The notes beneath the pieces are model-generated. The model was given only the letters and a program-made list of their open reading frames with translations. It was not told where the DNA came from and ran no database searches. Made by a program: the position numbers and the translations under genes. Positions 38,326 through 46,702 of a stretch of DNA of 64,000 nucleotides are shown one piece after another. This DNA comes from Candidatus Peribacteria bacterium (GTDB lineage: Bacteria; Patescibacteriota; Gracilibacteria; Peribacterales; Peribacteraceae): contig JAHFJR010000001.1 of assembly GCA_023245775.1 (NCBI GenBank), positions 1-64,000 of the forward strand, written 5' to 3'. How positions within the stretch are numbered: position 1 is the stretch's first letter; each line of letters opens with the position of its first letter.

Positions 38326-39027
38326 ATACGCATCGACATTCTGACGCTGTTTCCGGCAATGTTCCAAGGCCCTCTCACCGAGAGCATCCTCAAGCGTGCA
38401 GTGGACAACGGACTTCTGGAGATCCATCTGCATGACATTCGGAGTTTCTCAGAGGCCAGACATCGGCAGGTCGACGACAAGCCCTACGGCGGGGGAGCGG
38501 GGATGCTGATGCAGGTGGAGCCGATCGTTCGGGGGATCGAAGAAATCAGTGGAAAGTGCCTGCCTGCCGGCAAGGCAGGGAAAGTGGTCGGTGGAAAGTC
38601 CGCTAGGAATATTCAAAAACCGCATTGCATCTATCTGTCGGCAGCGGGGAAGAGGCTCACGCAGACGAAGGTCGAGAGGCTTGGTAAGAAAGAGTGGATT
38701 CTTCTGCTCTGTGGTCACTATGAAGGGATCGATCAGCGCATCATCGACGGGTGGATCGATGAGGAGATTTCGATTGGTGAGTATGTGCTGACGGGCGGAG
38801 AGCTTCCTGCGATGGTCTTGGTTGATGCCGTGGCGAGGCACATCCCGAGTGTTCTTGGCAAAGAAGCTTCGGCGCATCTGGATAGTTTCTCAAAAGCCTT
38901 CGGTCGCAAGCGCGAGTATCCGCAGTACACGCGACCCGAGGAATTCCGTTCGATGCGCGTCCCTGATGTTCTCCTCTCCGGTGATCATCGGAAGATCGAG
39001 GAATGGAGAAAGTCGAAATTATTGTAG
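38326..39027 (+). CDS. trmD: tRNA (guanine-N1)-methyltransferase with in-frame repeat insert; start uncertain (ORF open from 38227)
   Basis: IRIDILTLFPAMFQGPLTESILKRAVDNGLLEIHLHDIR...LLCGHYEGIDQRI...EISIGEYVLTGGELPAMVLVDAVARHIPSVLG. Confidence 0.93.
   Translation: MRIDILTLFPAMFQGPLTESILKRAVDNGLLEIHLHDIRSFSEARHRQVDDKPYGGGAGMLMQVEPIVRGIEEISGKCLPAGKAGKVVGGKSARNIQKPHCIYLSAAGKRLTQTKVERLGKKEWILLLCGHYEGIDQRIIDGWIDEEISIGEYVLTGGELPAMVLVDAVARHIPSVLGKEASAHLDSFSKAFGRKREYPQYTRPEEFRSMRVPDVLLSGDHRKIEEWRKSKLL
38548..38601. repeat. In-frame composite repeat insertion in trmD
   Basis: AGTGGAAAGTGCCTGCCTGCCGGCAAGGCAGGGAAAGTGGTCGGTGGAA; 43/49 identical to 44138-44186. Confidence 0.88.
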
Positions 39028-39441
39028 CGATGCCAGCTTTGTCCATGATGCGAGTCGTGACATCCAATGTTGTGGGGGTGCAGCTATTTCCTGTGCAGCG
39101 AGGCGAGTCCTCTCGGCACGTTGTTCGGCCTCACCCTCTTCGTACGCCAGAATCCCACGGAGGAGTATCGTTGCATGATAGCGCGTTGTACCATCGAGAA
39201 TCTCCTCCTCCATGATCCCACTCGTACTTTTTCCCCTATGCTCCAACATGTCATAGTTGTTTTGTAACAGATGTTTTTTCATGATGATCGCAAGTGTTGT
39301 TGCATCGATTTTTTTGTGTATTTGCTCGAGGAGAGAACGAAAATCTCCTAGAGTTCTCGGTACTCGAAATTCCCCGATTGGCACGCAGAGTGTGTCGAGT
39401 ATCTCTTCGTCGGTTTGTATGGTGTTGATCATGCACTCCAT
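39019..39441 (-). CDS. Hypothetical protein
   Basis: 140 aa ORF fits gap between trmD and the DUF167 gene. Confidence 0.5.
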   Translation of the reverse strand: MECMINTIQTDEEILDTLCVPIGEFRVPRTLGDFRSLLEQIHKKIDATTLAIIMKKHLLQNNYDMLEHRGKSTSGIMEEEILDGTTRYHATILLRGILAYEEGEAEQRAERTRLAAQEIAAPPQHWMSRLASWTKLASLQ

Positions 39442-39640
39442 TCTTTGGCATTTCGGTTCTTGAAGACAATGGCATTCTTGCGCACATTCTTTTCTCTGTT
39501 TCTTTTTTGAACAACACTGTTCTTCTCAAGAATCTGTGGTACACAGTTCACTATTCTCGATGGTAGTTCTTTGGGAGAACGGCGAAGAACTCTTGCTATC
39601 GTGGGGAAATATGGCATTCGTTTGAGGGTAGAATGGCGTC

Positions 39641-39952
39641 ATGTTGTTCGATTCATTCAAGAGCAGGTTCAGATTGAACGGAATGCTGACGTTCACTGTG
39701 CGGATACGCACGTCTGCGGAATATTCGGCATTCTGGGAGATCATGGATGATGGGGCTGTGAAGGTCGATCTCGCGGCGGTACCCGAGGACGGGAAGGCGA
39801 ACGAAGAACTCGTGCGGTTTCTGGCGAAGGAATTTCAGGTGTCCAGATCGGCAATCACGATTGTCAGCGGTGAGACGTCGCGCACGAAGGTTGTGCGGGT
39901 GCGTAAGGATGGAGAAACGGCGAGTTTGTTGGATATCGGAGATATGTTCTAG
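39641..39952 (+). CDS. DUF167 / UPF0235 family protein
   Basis: VKVDLAAVPEDGKANEELVRFLAKEFQVSRSAITIVSGETSRTKVVRV. Confidence 0.88.
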   Translation: MLFDSFKSRFRLNGMLTFTVRIRTSAEYSAFWEIMDDGAVKVDLAAVPEDGKANEELVRFLAKEFQVSRSAITIVSGETSRTKVVRVRKDGETASLLDIGDMF

Positions 39953-39958
39953 GTTCGT

Positions 39959-40083
39959 ACCTCATCCCCTGACCCCTTCTCCCTGATCGGGAGAAGGGGG
40001 AACCCTGATTGAAAGAAGTATTGCATATGTTCCTCTCTCCCGATCAGGGAGAGAGGTGGTCCGCTCGGCGGACCGGAGTGAGG
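39959..40083. repeat. Long hairpin-rich dispersed repeat, copy 1
   Basis: CCTCATCCCCTGACCCCTTCTCCCTGATCGGGAGAAGGGGG...CTCTCTCCCGATCAGGGAGAGAGGTGGTCCGCTCGGCGGACCGGAGTGAGG. Confidence 0.85.
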
Positions 40084-40092
40084 CAAGTACAT

Positions 40093-41007
40093 TCACCGAT
40101 GAAATTGCTCATGAATTTCCTTCAGCCTCCTGTTCGTCAGATGCGTATAGATCTGCGTCGTCGTGATGCTGCTGTGGCCGAGCATCTCCTGCACCGAACG
40201 AATGTCAGCACCGTTCTTCAGGAGCTCCGTCGCAAAGGTGTGTCGGAGTGTATGTGGCGTCACTTTCTTCACCAATCCTGCCTGTGATGCAAGAGAACGG
40301 ACGATGCGTTCGATGGCTTGTGGCTGGAGTCTTCGTTCTTCGCCGAAGAGACTCTTCACCCGTGACCGATTGGAATTGCTGAGCAGGAGCGGCGTCCAGT
40401 TGTCGTCTCTCGTCTGCAGATAGTCCTTGAGGAATTGCACAGCCATGTCGGAAATGAACACGATGCGTGCTTTACGTCCCTTGCCCACGACACGGAATTC
40501 GCGACTCACGAGATTCACATCTTTGCGGTTCAGATTCGCGAGTTCACTGACACGCAGTCCCGTCGAGTAGAGAAGGTGAAGGAGAGCGAGGTCACGTGCA
40601 CCGTTGCGTTTCGTCGGATCGATCGATTGAAACATTGCCTCCAACTCCTCGCGTGCGAGGACTTCCACGTGGCGCTCGGGCACTTTGGGCAATTCGATCT
40701 TCTCGGCTGAGAGTGTTGGAATATCATTCTTCTGCAGATGCTTGAGCATCGCACGGAGCGCGATGAGGTGATACTGCTGGGTTTTGATATCCAGTGTGAC
40801 GCCTTGGCCGGCGATCGGTGTGCGGTGCAGGTGGAGCCGATACTCACGGATGAGATCTGATGTGATGCGCGAGACATCGGTTTTTGCCTTCGCGAAACGC
40901 TCGAAACGCTTCAGATAGTGTCCATAATTTTCGACGGTCTTCTTGCTCTGATACTTGCCCACTTCGCAGTGAGTGAGAAAGTCGTAGATTGCGTCTTTGA
41001 GTTGCAT
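40093..41007 (-). CDS. Tyrosine recombinase (XerC/XerD-like)
   Basis: LLHLLYSTGLRVSELANL...VTPHTLRHTFATELLKNGADIRSVQEMLGHSSITTTQIYTHL. Confidence 0.94.
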   Translation of the reverse strand: MQLKDAIYDFLTHCEVGKYQSKKTVENYGHYLKRFERFAKAKTDVSRITSDLIREYRLHLHRTPIAGQGVTLDIKTQQYHLIALRAMLKHLQKNDIPTLSAEKIELPKVPERHVEVLAREELEAMFQSIDPTKRNGARDLALLHLLYSTGLRVSELANLNRKDVNLVSREFRVVGKGRKARIVFISDMAVQFLKDYLQTRDDNWTPLLLSNSNRSRVKSLFGEERRLQPQAIERIVRSLASQAGLVKKVTPHTLRHTFATELLKNGADIRSVQEMLGHSSITTTQIYTHLTNRRLKEIHEQFHR

Positions 41008-41028
41008 GATTGTACGAGAGAATACTCT

Positions 41029-41736
41029 TCAGCGGGTGAGTCCCTCCTCAATCCGCCTCATCAATTCCTCTCTGTCGAGTAGTCCCAGCCACGAGTCTTT
41101 TCCGAGCACGAAGGAGGGCACACGTTCGATGTTCGCTTCCCTCGCACGCTTGAGGTTCTCTGCGAGCAAGTCTTTCCCTTTGAGGCACAGAGAGAGTTGC
41201 GGGAGTTTCAGTCCGAGTACGCTGGCGAACTGCTTCTCGTCGATGGTCGTTCCATGTGTCACAAGCCAATGATCTGCTTCCGAGAATTTTCCCTGAGCAG
41301 CAGCGCAGAGTGCGAGCTTTGCTTTCACCGTGCCTTCTTCCGTCATCGGAGCGAAGACTCGTTCGAGGGTGAGTCTTCCGGTATCGATGAAGGTGTGCGT
41401 GATGAGTGGTAGGGTCGTCAGTATGAATTGTCTACAGTACACACAGTCCTCGTCTAGAAAGACCGTGAGTCGGTGCTTATTCGATGCATTACCGAGGAGG
41501 ATCGTTCCACTTGCCGTGAGGAGTGGCACGATGTTTGCACCCGTTGCATGACTGACCTCGAGGCTATCAGTGGTGGTCGGAGTTTTCTCATTCTCCGAAA
41601 CGATCGCTGTCCCCGTTGAGACTTGCATGAGCGGCTTCGGCGTCTTTGGTGTGTCACTCGACGGGCTCGACAGCGCACATGCGCTCAGGAGCAGCATCGA
41701 GAGTACGGGCTCGATGGGGAGGGAGCGCAAGCGCAT
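41029..41736 (-). CDS. DsbA-like thioredoxin-fold lipoprotein
   Basis: Lipobox-like LLLSACAL; LTVFLDEDCVYCRQFILTTLPLI. Confidence 0.82.
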   Translation of the reverse strand: MRLRSLPIEPVLSMLLLSACALSSPSSDTPKTPKPLMQVSTGTAIVSENEKTPTTTDSLEVSHATGANIVPLLTASGTILLGNASNKHRLTVFLDEDCVYCRQFILTTLPLITHTFIDTGRLTLERVFAPMTEEGTVKAKLALCAAAQGKFSEADHWLVTHGTTIDEKQFASVLGLKLPQLSLCLKGKDLLAENLKRAREANIERVPSFVLGKDSWLGLLDREELMRRIEEGLTR

Positions 41737-41777
41737 GGGATTTCATTCTGCCGCCTTTTTCAGGATAATGAAACCCT

Positions 41778-42512
41778 GTGACTCCACCCCGTCTCTCCAT
41801 TCTCGATGTTCCGATCGACCCCGTGACGCTGTCTGAGGCTGTGGCGCGGATGCAAAGCATGCTTCAGAGCAAGAGCCAGCACCACGTCATGACGCCGAAT
41901 CCGGAGATGCTCGTGGCTGCGCAGACCATGCCCGCATTTCTCTCCGTTCTGCAATCTGCATCACTCACCATTCCCGATGGTGTTGGGTTGCTCTTCGCAG
42001 CGCGTTTCCTTGGCATGACTTTGCCCGAGCGTGTCACGGGTATTGATGTCGTGATGAAATTTTGCAAGGAAACGAAGACGTCCGTGTTCCTGCTCGGTGC
42101 GGGGACCGGGGTTGCAGAACGTGCGGCTGAGGTACTTCGACAGAGCAATCCGTTCCTCATCATTGCCGGAACACACGCCGGTTCTCCTGCTCAGGAGGAA
42201 GAGGCAGACATCCTTGAACGCATCAATACATCTGGGACTTCGGTCCTCTTCGTCGCGTACGGTGCGCCGATCCAAGATCTGTGGATTGCAAGAAATCTCG
42301 GACGTATGCCATATGTGAAGATCGCGATGGGGGTCGGTGGCTCCTTCGATTTCCTTGCCGGTGTGCGCTTGAGAGCTCCTCTCTGGATGTGCTCACTCGG
42401 CCTTGAGTGGTTGTATCGATTGTTCCGTGAGCCCAGACGCATTCGGCGCATCGTTACTGCGGTCATTGTCTTTCCGTTCCTCGTAGCCCGAAGCAGGTTC
42501 CGTCTACGTTGA
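41778..42512 (+). CDS. WecG/TagA/CpsF family glycosyltransferase; GTG start
   Basis: ILDVPIDPVTLSEAVARM...TPNPEML...IPDGVGLLFAARFLG...AYGAPIQDLWIARN. Confidence 0.92.
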   Translation: MTPPRLSILDVPIDPVTLSEAVARMQSMLQSKSQHHVMTPNPEMLVAAQTMPAFLSVLQSASLTIPDGVGLLFAARFLGMTLPERVTGIDVVMKFCKETKTSVFLLGAGTGVAERAAEVLRQSNPFLIIAGTHAGSPAQEEEADILERINTSGTSVLFVAYGAPIQDLWIARNLGRMPYVKIAMGVGGSFDFLAGVRLRAPLWMCSLGLEWLYRLFREPRRIRRIVTAVIVFPFLVARSRFRLR

Positions 42513-42875
42513 GCCATACAATTTCTCAAATCGATCCAGTTTCCACTGGGCTGATTTCGTGTCGAAGCGCAAACGTGCAAAATAATCGCTCTTCTCACTC
42601 GTCCTCACATGGTATGTGTAGGTCGATTTCTCTCCTGCAGGCCCCTGTTCTTCCCGAAGAAAGCGGACGTCGATGATCGTGATGCCATTGGGCAATGCCT
42701 GTCCTGCGACGGCGATGGCGGTGAGGACCGTAGGCACACTTTGGAACAGCGATCCCTTCAGATTCAGTGTACCGCGACCGATGACCGCGGCAAGGGTCAC
42801 TGCCATTGCAGAGAGCACAGTGGCGATGAGGAGTGATGTGCGATACCCCCGGTGTGCGAAGTGTTCGATGTCCAT
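42504..42875 (-). CDS. Hypothetical single-pass membrane protein
   Basis: 123 aa, one TM near the N-terminus. Confidence 0.6.
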   Translation of the reverse strand: MDIEHFAHRGYRTSLLIATVLSAMAVTLAAVIGRGTLNLKGSLFQSVPTVLTAIAVAGQALPNGITIIDVRFLREEQGPAGEKSTYTYHVRTSEKSDYFARLRFDTKSAQWKLDRFEKLYGST

Positions 42876-42943
42876 GTTTCCTCTCAGTATACACGATTCC
42901 ATCTCTCTTCGCATCAGGATTTCGTCCATGGTAGGATGACTCT

Positions 42944-43588
42944 ATGTCCACACTCGTTCTCATCCGACATGGTCAGTCGCAGTGGAATCTGGAGAATCGA
43001 TTCACGGGGTGGACGGATGTTTCCCTTACGCCTGCAGGCCGAGCCGATGCGGTGCTCACCGGCAAAAATTTGCAGGATCTTCGGTTCGATGTGGTGTTTC
43101 TTTCGCGCCTCGTTCGTGCGAAGCAGACGCTGGAAGGAATCCAAGAAGGGTACGGATCTCTCACGGTTCCCGTGTTCGAAGATTCTGCTCTCAATGAACG
43201 GCATTACGGTGATCTACAAGGGCTCAACAAGGCCGAGACGATCAAGAAATATGGAGCAGAGCAGGTGCATCTCTGGCGGAGGAGTTATGCGGTACGTCCT
43301 CCTCATGGAGAGAGTATTGAAGATTGCGAGCGGCGTGCGTGGCCGTTCTTTCGTCAGTACATTCTTCCTTGGGTGGCTTCCGGCAAGAACGTTCTCCTCA
43401 TTGCACATGGTAATAGCCTCCGCCCGATTTTCAAAAATCTTGATGGCATGTCTGAAGGCGACGCAGCCGTTCTGGAGATCAACTGTTCCGTGCCATACGT
43501 CTACCTCTGTGAGGGGGAGAGGGTGACGAAGAAAGAAATTCGTACGGTGGCTGGGATGGAGGTGAAGGGCACGGCGAAGGTTGCGTAG
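42944..43588 (+). CDS. gpmA: 2,3-bisphosphoglycerate-dependent phosphoglycerate mutase
   Basis: LVLIRHGQSQWNLENRFTGWTDVSLTPAG...LNERHYGDLQGLNKAET...IAHGNSLR. Confidence 0.94.
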   Translation: MSTLVLIRHGQSQWNLENRFTGWTDVSLTPAGRADAVLTGKNLQDLRFDVVFLSRLVRAKQTLEGIQEGYGSLTVPVFEDSALNERHYGDLQGLNKAETIKKYGAEQVHLWRRSYAVRPPHGESIEDCERRAWPFFRQYILPWVASGKNVLLIAHGNSLRPIFKNLDGMSEGDAAVLEINCSVPYVYLCEGERVTKKEIRTVAGMEVKGTAKVA

Positions 43589-43646
43589 CCTGCATCCGGA
43601 AGCAGATTTCCTCGTCTTTGGACGGTGGCTGCGTTATCCTGTGGAC

Positions 43647-45044
43647 ATGCGTTCGATCACGTACCTCCGGAAGGATTTCTTCAATGCGGTTGGCGCATTG
43701 TCGCAGGAACAGATCCACGTCGTTCTGATCGCGACGAAGCCCGACATCATCAAGCAGATACCGCTCTACCATGAGCTCAAGAAGCGCGGTCATGCGGTGC
43801 TGCTTGGGCACACGGGTCAGCACTATGACGAGAATCTAAGTGGCGGGATGCTCAAGGAATTCGGTGTGGAGCCGGATTTCAACCTGAACGTGCGCGGAAG
43901 CATGTACGAAGTCGTGAGCCAGATCATCGAGCGATTCGGCTTCGTGATCGGCGAATTGAAATCACGTGGGCCTGCCCACCGTAGCCTTGGCGGAGGCGGG
44001 AAGATCGTGATCCCGTACGTGCATGGCGACACGACGACGGCGATGGCGGCGAGTAACGCGGCGTACTGTCATGGATTTGCCTCCGTGCATGTGGAGGCGG
44101 GGATACGGACGCTGACGCCAGACTATGAAAAGTGGAAAGTGGAAAGTGCCTACCTACCGGACAGGCAGGGAAAGTGGAAGGTGGAAGATGGCCTTTCTGC
44201 TTGGAGAAAGTTTCTTATGGATCGAAAAAATTGGAAGCGGGGGAGCCAGGAGCCATATCCCGAGCAGTTCTGCACGCGGTGTTCCGAGGCTGCAACGGGT
44301 GTGCATCTGGCTCCGGTGGAGCTCGATCGAGAATTTTTGCTCGGCGAAGGGTTTGCTGATGATCGGATTTTTATTGTTGGGAATACAGTTGCGGATGCGA
44401 CAGCGGAGGCCTTGAAGAGGGCAGGAAAGGAGGAAAGGTTTGAAAGTGTTTTTGAGCGATATCCGATTCTTGAGAGAGGTGATTTTGTGCGTTTCTGCAT
44501 CCATCGTCGTGAGAATTGCAGTGCCGAGCGTCGCTTCGTACCGATCTTTCGCGCGATGCAGAAGCTTCTGGAGGAAGGCCGAACTGTTCTCTTGATTTCG
44601 CTCTTCCAAACCGAAGCCGCGATTGATCGCTTTGGATTACGCAAGGAACTTGAAGAGATGGTGAAAATGTACAAGCACTTCGTGTACTCGCCCGTATGGC
44701 CTCTCTATACCGATGTGATTGCCGCAATGAGTAAAGCGAGTGTCTGTGCAACAGATTCCGGTTCGATGCAGGAAGAGATGAACGTGCTCGGAGTCCCGTG
44801 CGTGACGCTGCGCTTCGGCTCCGACCGCAGCGAATCGGCAATGAATGGCGGGAATATCATCGCCCCGCCGACCGATGCAGACTTCATCCATGCAGCCATC
44901 ACGTTCGCATGGGACAATACAGACATGCGGAACACTCCGAAGTTGTATGGGAAAAACGTCAGTGCAAAGTGTATCGATGCGGTTGAGAAGGTCCTGAAGG
45001 CAGGGTCGATCTTCCGGAGTGATGAGGAACGGCTGAAGATGTAG
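43647..45044 (+). CDS. UDP-N-acetylglucosamine 2-epimerase (WecB-like) with two in-frame repeat insertions
   Basis: KPDIIKQIPLYHELKKRGHAVLLGHTGQHYDENL...VHGDTTTAMAAS...VHVEAGIRT...TDSGSMQEEMNVLGVPCVTLR. Confidence 0.92.
   Translation: MRSITYLRKDFFNAVGALSQEQIHVVLIATKPDIIKQIPLYHELKKRGHAVLLGHTGQHYDENLSGGMLKEFGVEPDFNLNVRGSMYEVVSQIIERFGFVIGELKSRGPAHRSLGGGGKIVIPYVHGDTTTAMAASNAAYCHGFASVHVEAGIRTLTPDYEKWKVESAYLPDRQGKWKVEDGLSAWRKFLMDRKNWKRGSQEPYPEQFCTRCSEAATGVHLAPVELDREFLLGEGFADDRIFIVGNTVADATAEALKRAGKEERFESVFERYPILERGDFVRFCIHRRENCSAERRFVPIFRAMQKLLEEGRTVLLISLFQTEAAIDRFGLRKELEEMVKMYKHFVYSPVWPLYTDVIAAMSKASVCATDSGSMQEEMNVLGVPCVTLRFGSDRSESAMNGGNIIAPPTDADFIHAAITFAWDNTDMRNTPKLYGKNVSAKCIDAVEKVLKAGSIFRSDEERLKM
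43971..44000. repeat. In-frame GC-rich palindromic repeat core
   Basis: CCTGCCCACCGTAGCCTTGGCGGAGGCGGG, similar to 18523-18552. Confidence 0.65.
44127..44191. repeat. In-frame composite repeat insertion in epimerase
   Basis: GAAAAGTGGAAAGTGGAAAGTG-CCTACCTACCGGACAGGCAGGG-AAAGTGGAAGGTGGAAGATGG. Confidence 0.9.
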
Positions 45045-45054
45045 TCCCTGTCTC

Positions 45055-45138
45055 AACTATTCGCGGGTCGAACACCCGCTCCTTTGGGAGAAAAATATAG
45101 ATGAAAAGGAGCGCACGTTCGGTGCGCGTCGTTGAAAG
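45055..45138. repeat. Intergenic paired-hairpin element, copy 3
   Basis: GCGGGTCGAACACCCGCTCC ... GGAGCGCACGTTCGGTGCGCGTCGTTG. Confidence 0.65.
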
Positions 45139-45201
45139 AAAAACTACAAAACATCGTACAAATGTGTACCGCAGGTAAGCGATGACGGTAGAATGATTCG
45201 G

Positions 45202-46677
45202 ATGCTCCAGGCTCTTCGACAGCGGCTGACACTGATTCTGCTTTGTCTACTCCCGTTTCATGCATTTCTGGTGACGGTGCTCACGAAGGTGATGGTGGGG
45301 CCGGTGCATGCACCCCTACCTGTGCTCGCTGTGTGGAAAGAGGCGTTGCTTGGGGTGACTCTGGGGATCGCGGTGACGGAGGTGATGATTTCGGCGAAAC
45401 AGTGGTTAGTAGGTAGTAGGCAGTGGTTAGTTTTTTTTAAAAAAATTGATGCTTTGGATGTGATCATTCTTGCATCACTCTTGCTATCGATTGCTATTTT
45501 TATTACCCACTACCCACTATCTACTATCCACTTCATCTACGGCTTCAAGTATGACTTCCTCCCCCTCATCGCTTTCCTGATTCTCCGGAGAGTTCCGTGG
45601 GGTGAGCGATGGCTACAACACGTGCAGATTTCGTTGATCCTCGTAGGATCCATCGTCTCTGCATACGGACTTCTCACCCTCTTCCTTCCGGACAGTTTCT
45701 TCTCTTGGCTTGGGTACTCGAATCAGCATTCTCTCTATTTCGCCAACAGTTCTCTCTCGGCTTTCCAGCACCTGCAAGCCAGTGATCTTCGTCGTGTGCA
45801 GAGTGTTCTGAGCGGGCCGAATCAGCTGGGACTCTGGCTACTGATTCCGCTTGGGATGGTGCTTGGTTCATGGTCTCCGTGGAAGGTAGTCAGTTTTTTG
45901 CTGATACTCCTTGCGATCATTGGTTCTTTCTCCCGTGCAGCGTGGATCGCAGCGATTGTGATGACGATGGTTGTGTATGCGTCTTCTGTTGCAAAGGAAC
46001 GCAGGAGGAAGATCGTTCTTCGTTCTCTCACAAGCGTTGTAGGCTTCGCGATTGCATTGGTATTCTTGTTCCCATCGGTCGTTGGTCGCATGGGTTCCTC
46101 ATCGGATCATCTGAGGAAACCTGTCGAGGCCATGCGTCTGATTCTCATGCACCCCTTTGGTCTCGGTCTCGGATCTGCTGGGCCGGCGAGCAATGCGCTC
46201 AGTGATTCCTGTGTGTTTCTGCGGCCTCAGGATGATCCATCTTGGGCGAAAGCAACACCTGCACTCTGTGTCTTCGTTGGGGGCAAGCAGGTCCAGCCTT
46301 CGCTCCCTTCGGGGGAGCTACGGCCGGCAGGCCAGCTTCCGCTCCCTTCGGGGGAGCTACGGCCGGCAGGCCAGTCTTCGCATTCGTGCTCGTGTCCTCT
46401 GCTCACCGAGAATTGGTATCTGCAGTGGGGGGTGGAGATGGGGTGGCTGGGACTTCTATTGAGTGTGATGCTGCCGTGTTTTGTTTTTCGAAAGTGGTTC
46501 GTGGTTCGTGGTTCGTGGTCAGAGAAACTAATCACTAGTCACTTACTACTAACTACTCTTCTCTCCTTTCTTGGTCTGAGTATCGCCGCACTCTTTCTGC
46601 ATGCTTTTGAAGATAGTGCCGTCGCATATTCGATGTGGATTCTCTTAGCAATGAAGTTGCCACCGACTCGCCGTTGA
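45202..46677 (+). CDS. O-antigen ligase family membrane protein with multiple repeat insertions
   Basis: Polytopic; LSGPNQLGLWLLIPLGMVLG...FSRAAWIAAIVM; inserts KQWLVGSRQWLV, THYPLSTIHF, QPSLPSGELRPAGQLPLPSGELRPAGQ. Confidence 0.85.
   Translation: MLQALRQRLTLILLCLLPFHAFLVTVLTKVMVGPVHAPLPVLAVWKEALLGVTLGIAVTEVMISAKQWLVGSRQWLVFFKKIDALDVIILASLLLSIAIFITHYPLSTIHFIYGFKYDFLPLIAFLILRRVPWGERWLQHVQISLILVGSIVSAYGLLTLFLPDSFFSWLGYSNQHSLYFANSSLSAFQHLQASDLRRVQSVLSGPNQLGLWLLIPLGMVLGSWSPWKVVSFLLILLAIIGSFSRAAWIAAIVMTMVVYASSVAKERRRKIVLRSLTSVVGFAIALVFLFPSVVGRMGSSSDHLRKPVEAMRLILMHPFGLGLGSAGPASNALSDSCVFLRPQDDPSWAKATPALCVFVGGKQVQPSLPSGELRPAGQLPLPSGELRPAGQSSHSCSCPLLTENWYLQWGVEMGWLGLLLSVMLPCFVFRKWFVVRGSWSEKLITSHLLLTTLLSFLGLSIAALFLHAFEDSAVAYSMWILLAMKLPPTRR
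46293..46371. repeat. 39-bp coding tandem repeat x2
   Basis: CCAGCYTYCGCTCCCTTCGGGGGAGCTACGGCCGGCAGG twice (QPSLPSGELRPAG/QLPLPSGELRPAG). Confidence 0.92.
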
Positions 46678-46702
46678 GGGTCAATCTTGCTAGACTCCGC
46701 GT

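Noticed and set aside
40093-41007. Tyrosine recombinase as an integrase of a mobile element
   Set aside because: Sequence looks like a chromosomal XerC/D-type recombinase in a housekeeping context with no att-like repeats or cargo; kept as ordinary Xer.
46293-46371. CRISPR-like tandem repeat
   Set aside because: Only two 39-bp units with no spacers, inside a coding frame; belongs to the palindromic insertion family. No CRISPR array or cas gene seen in the window.
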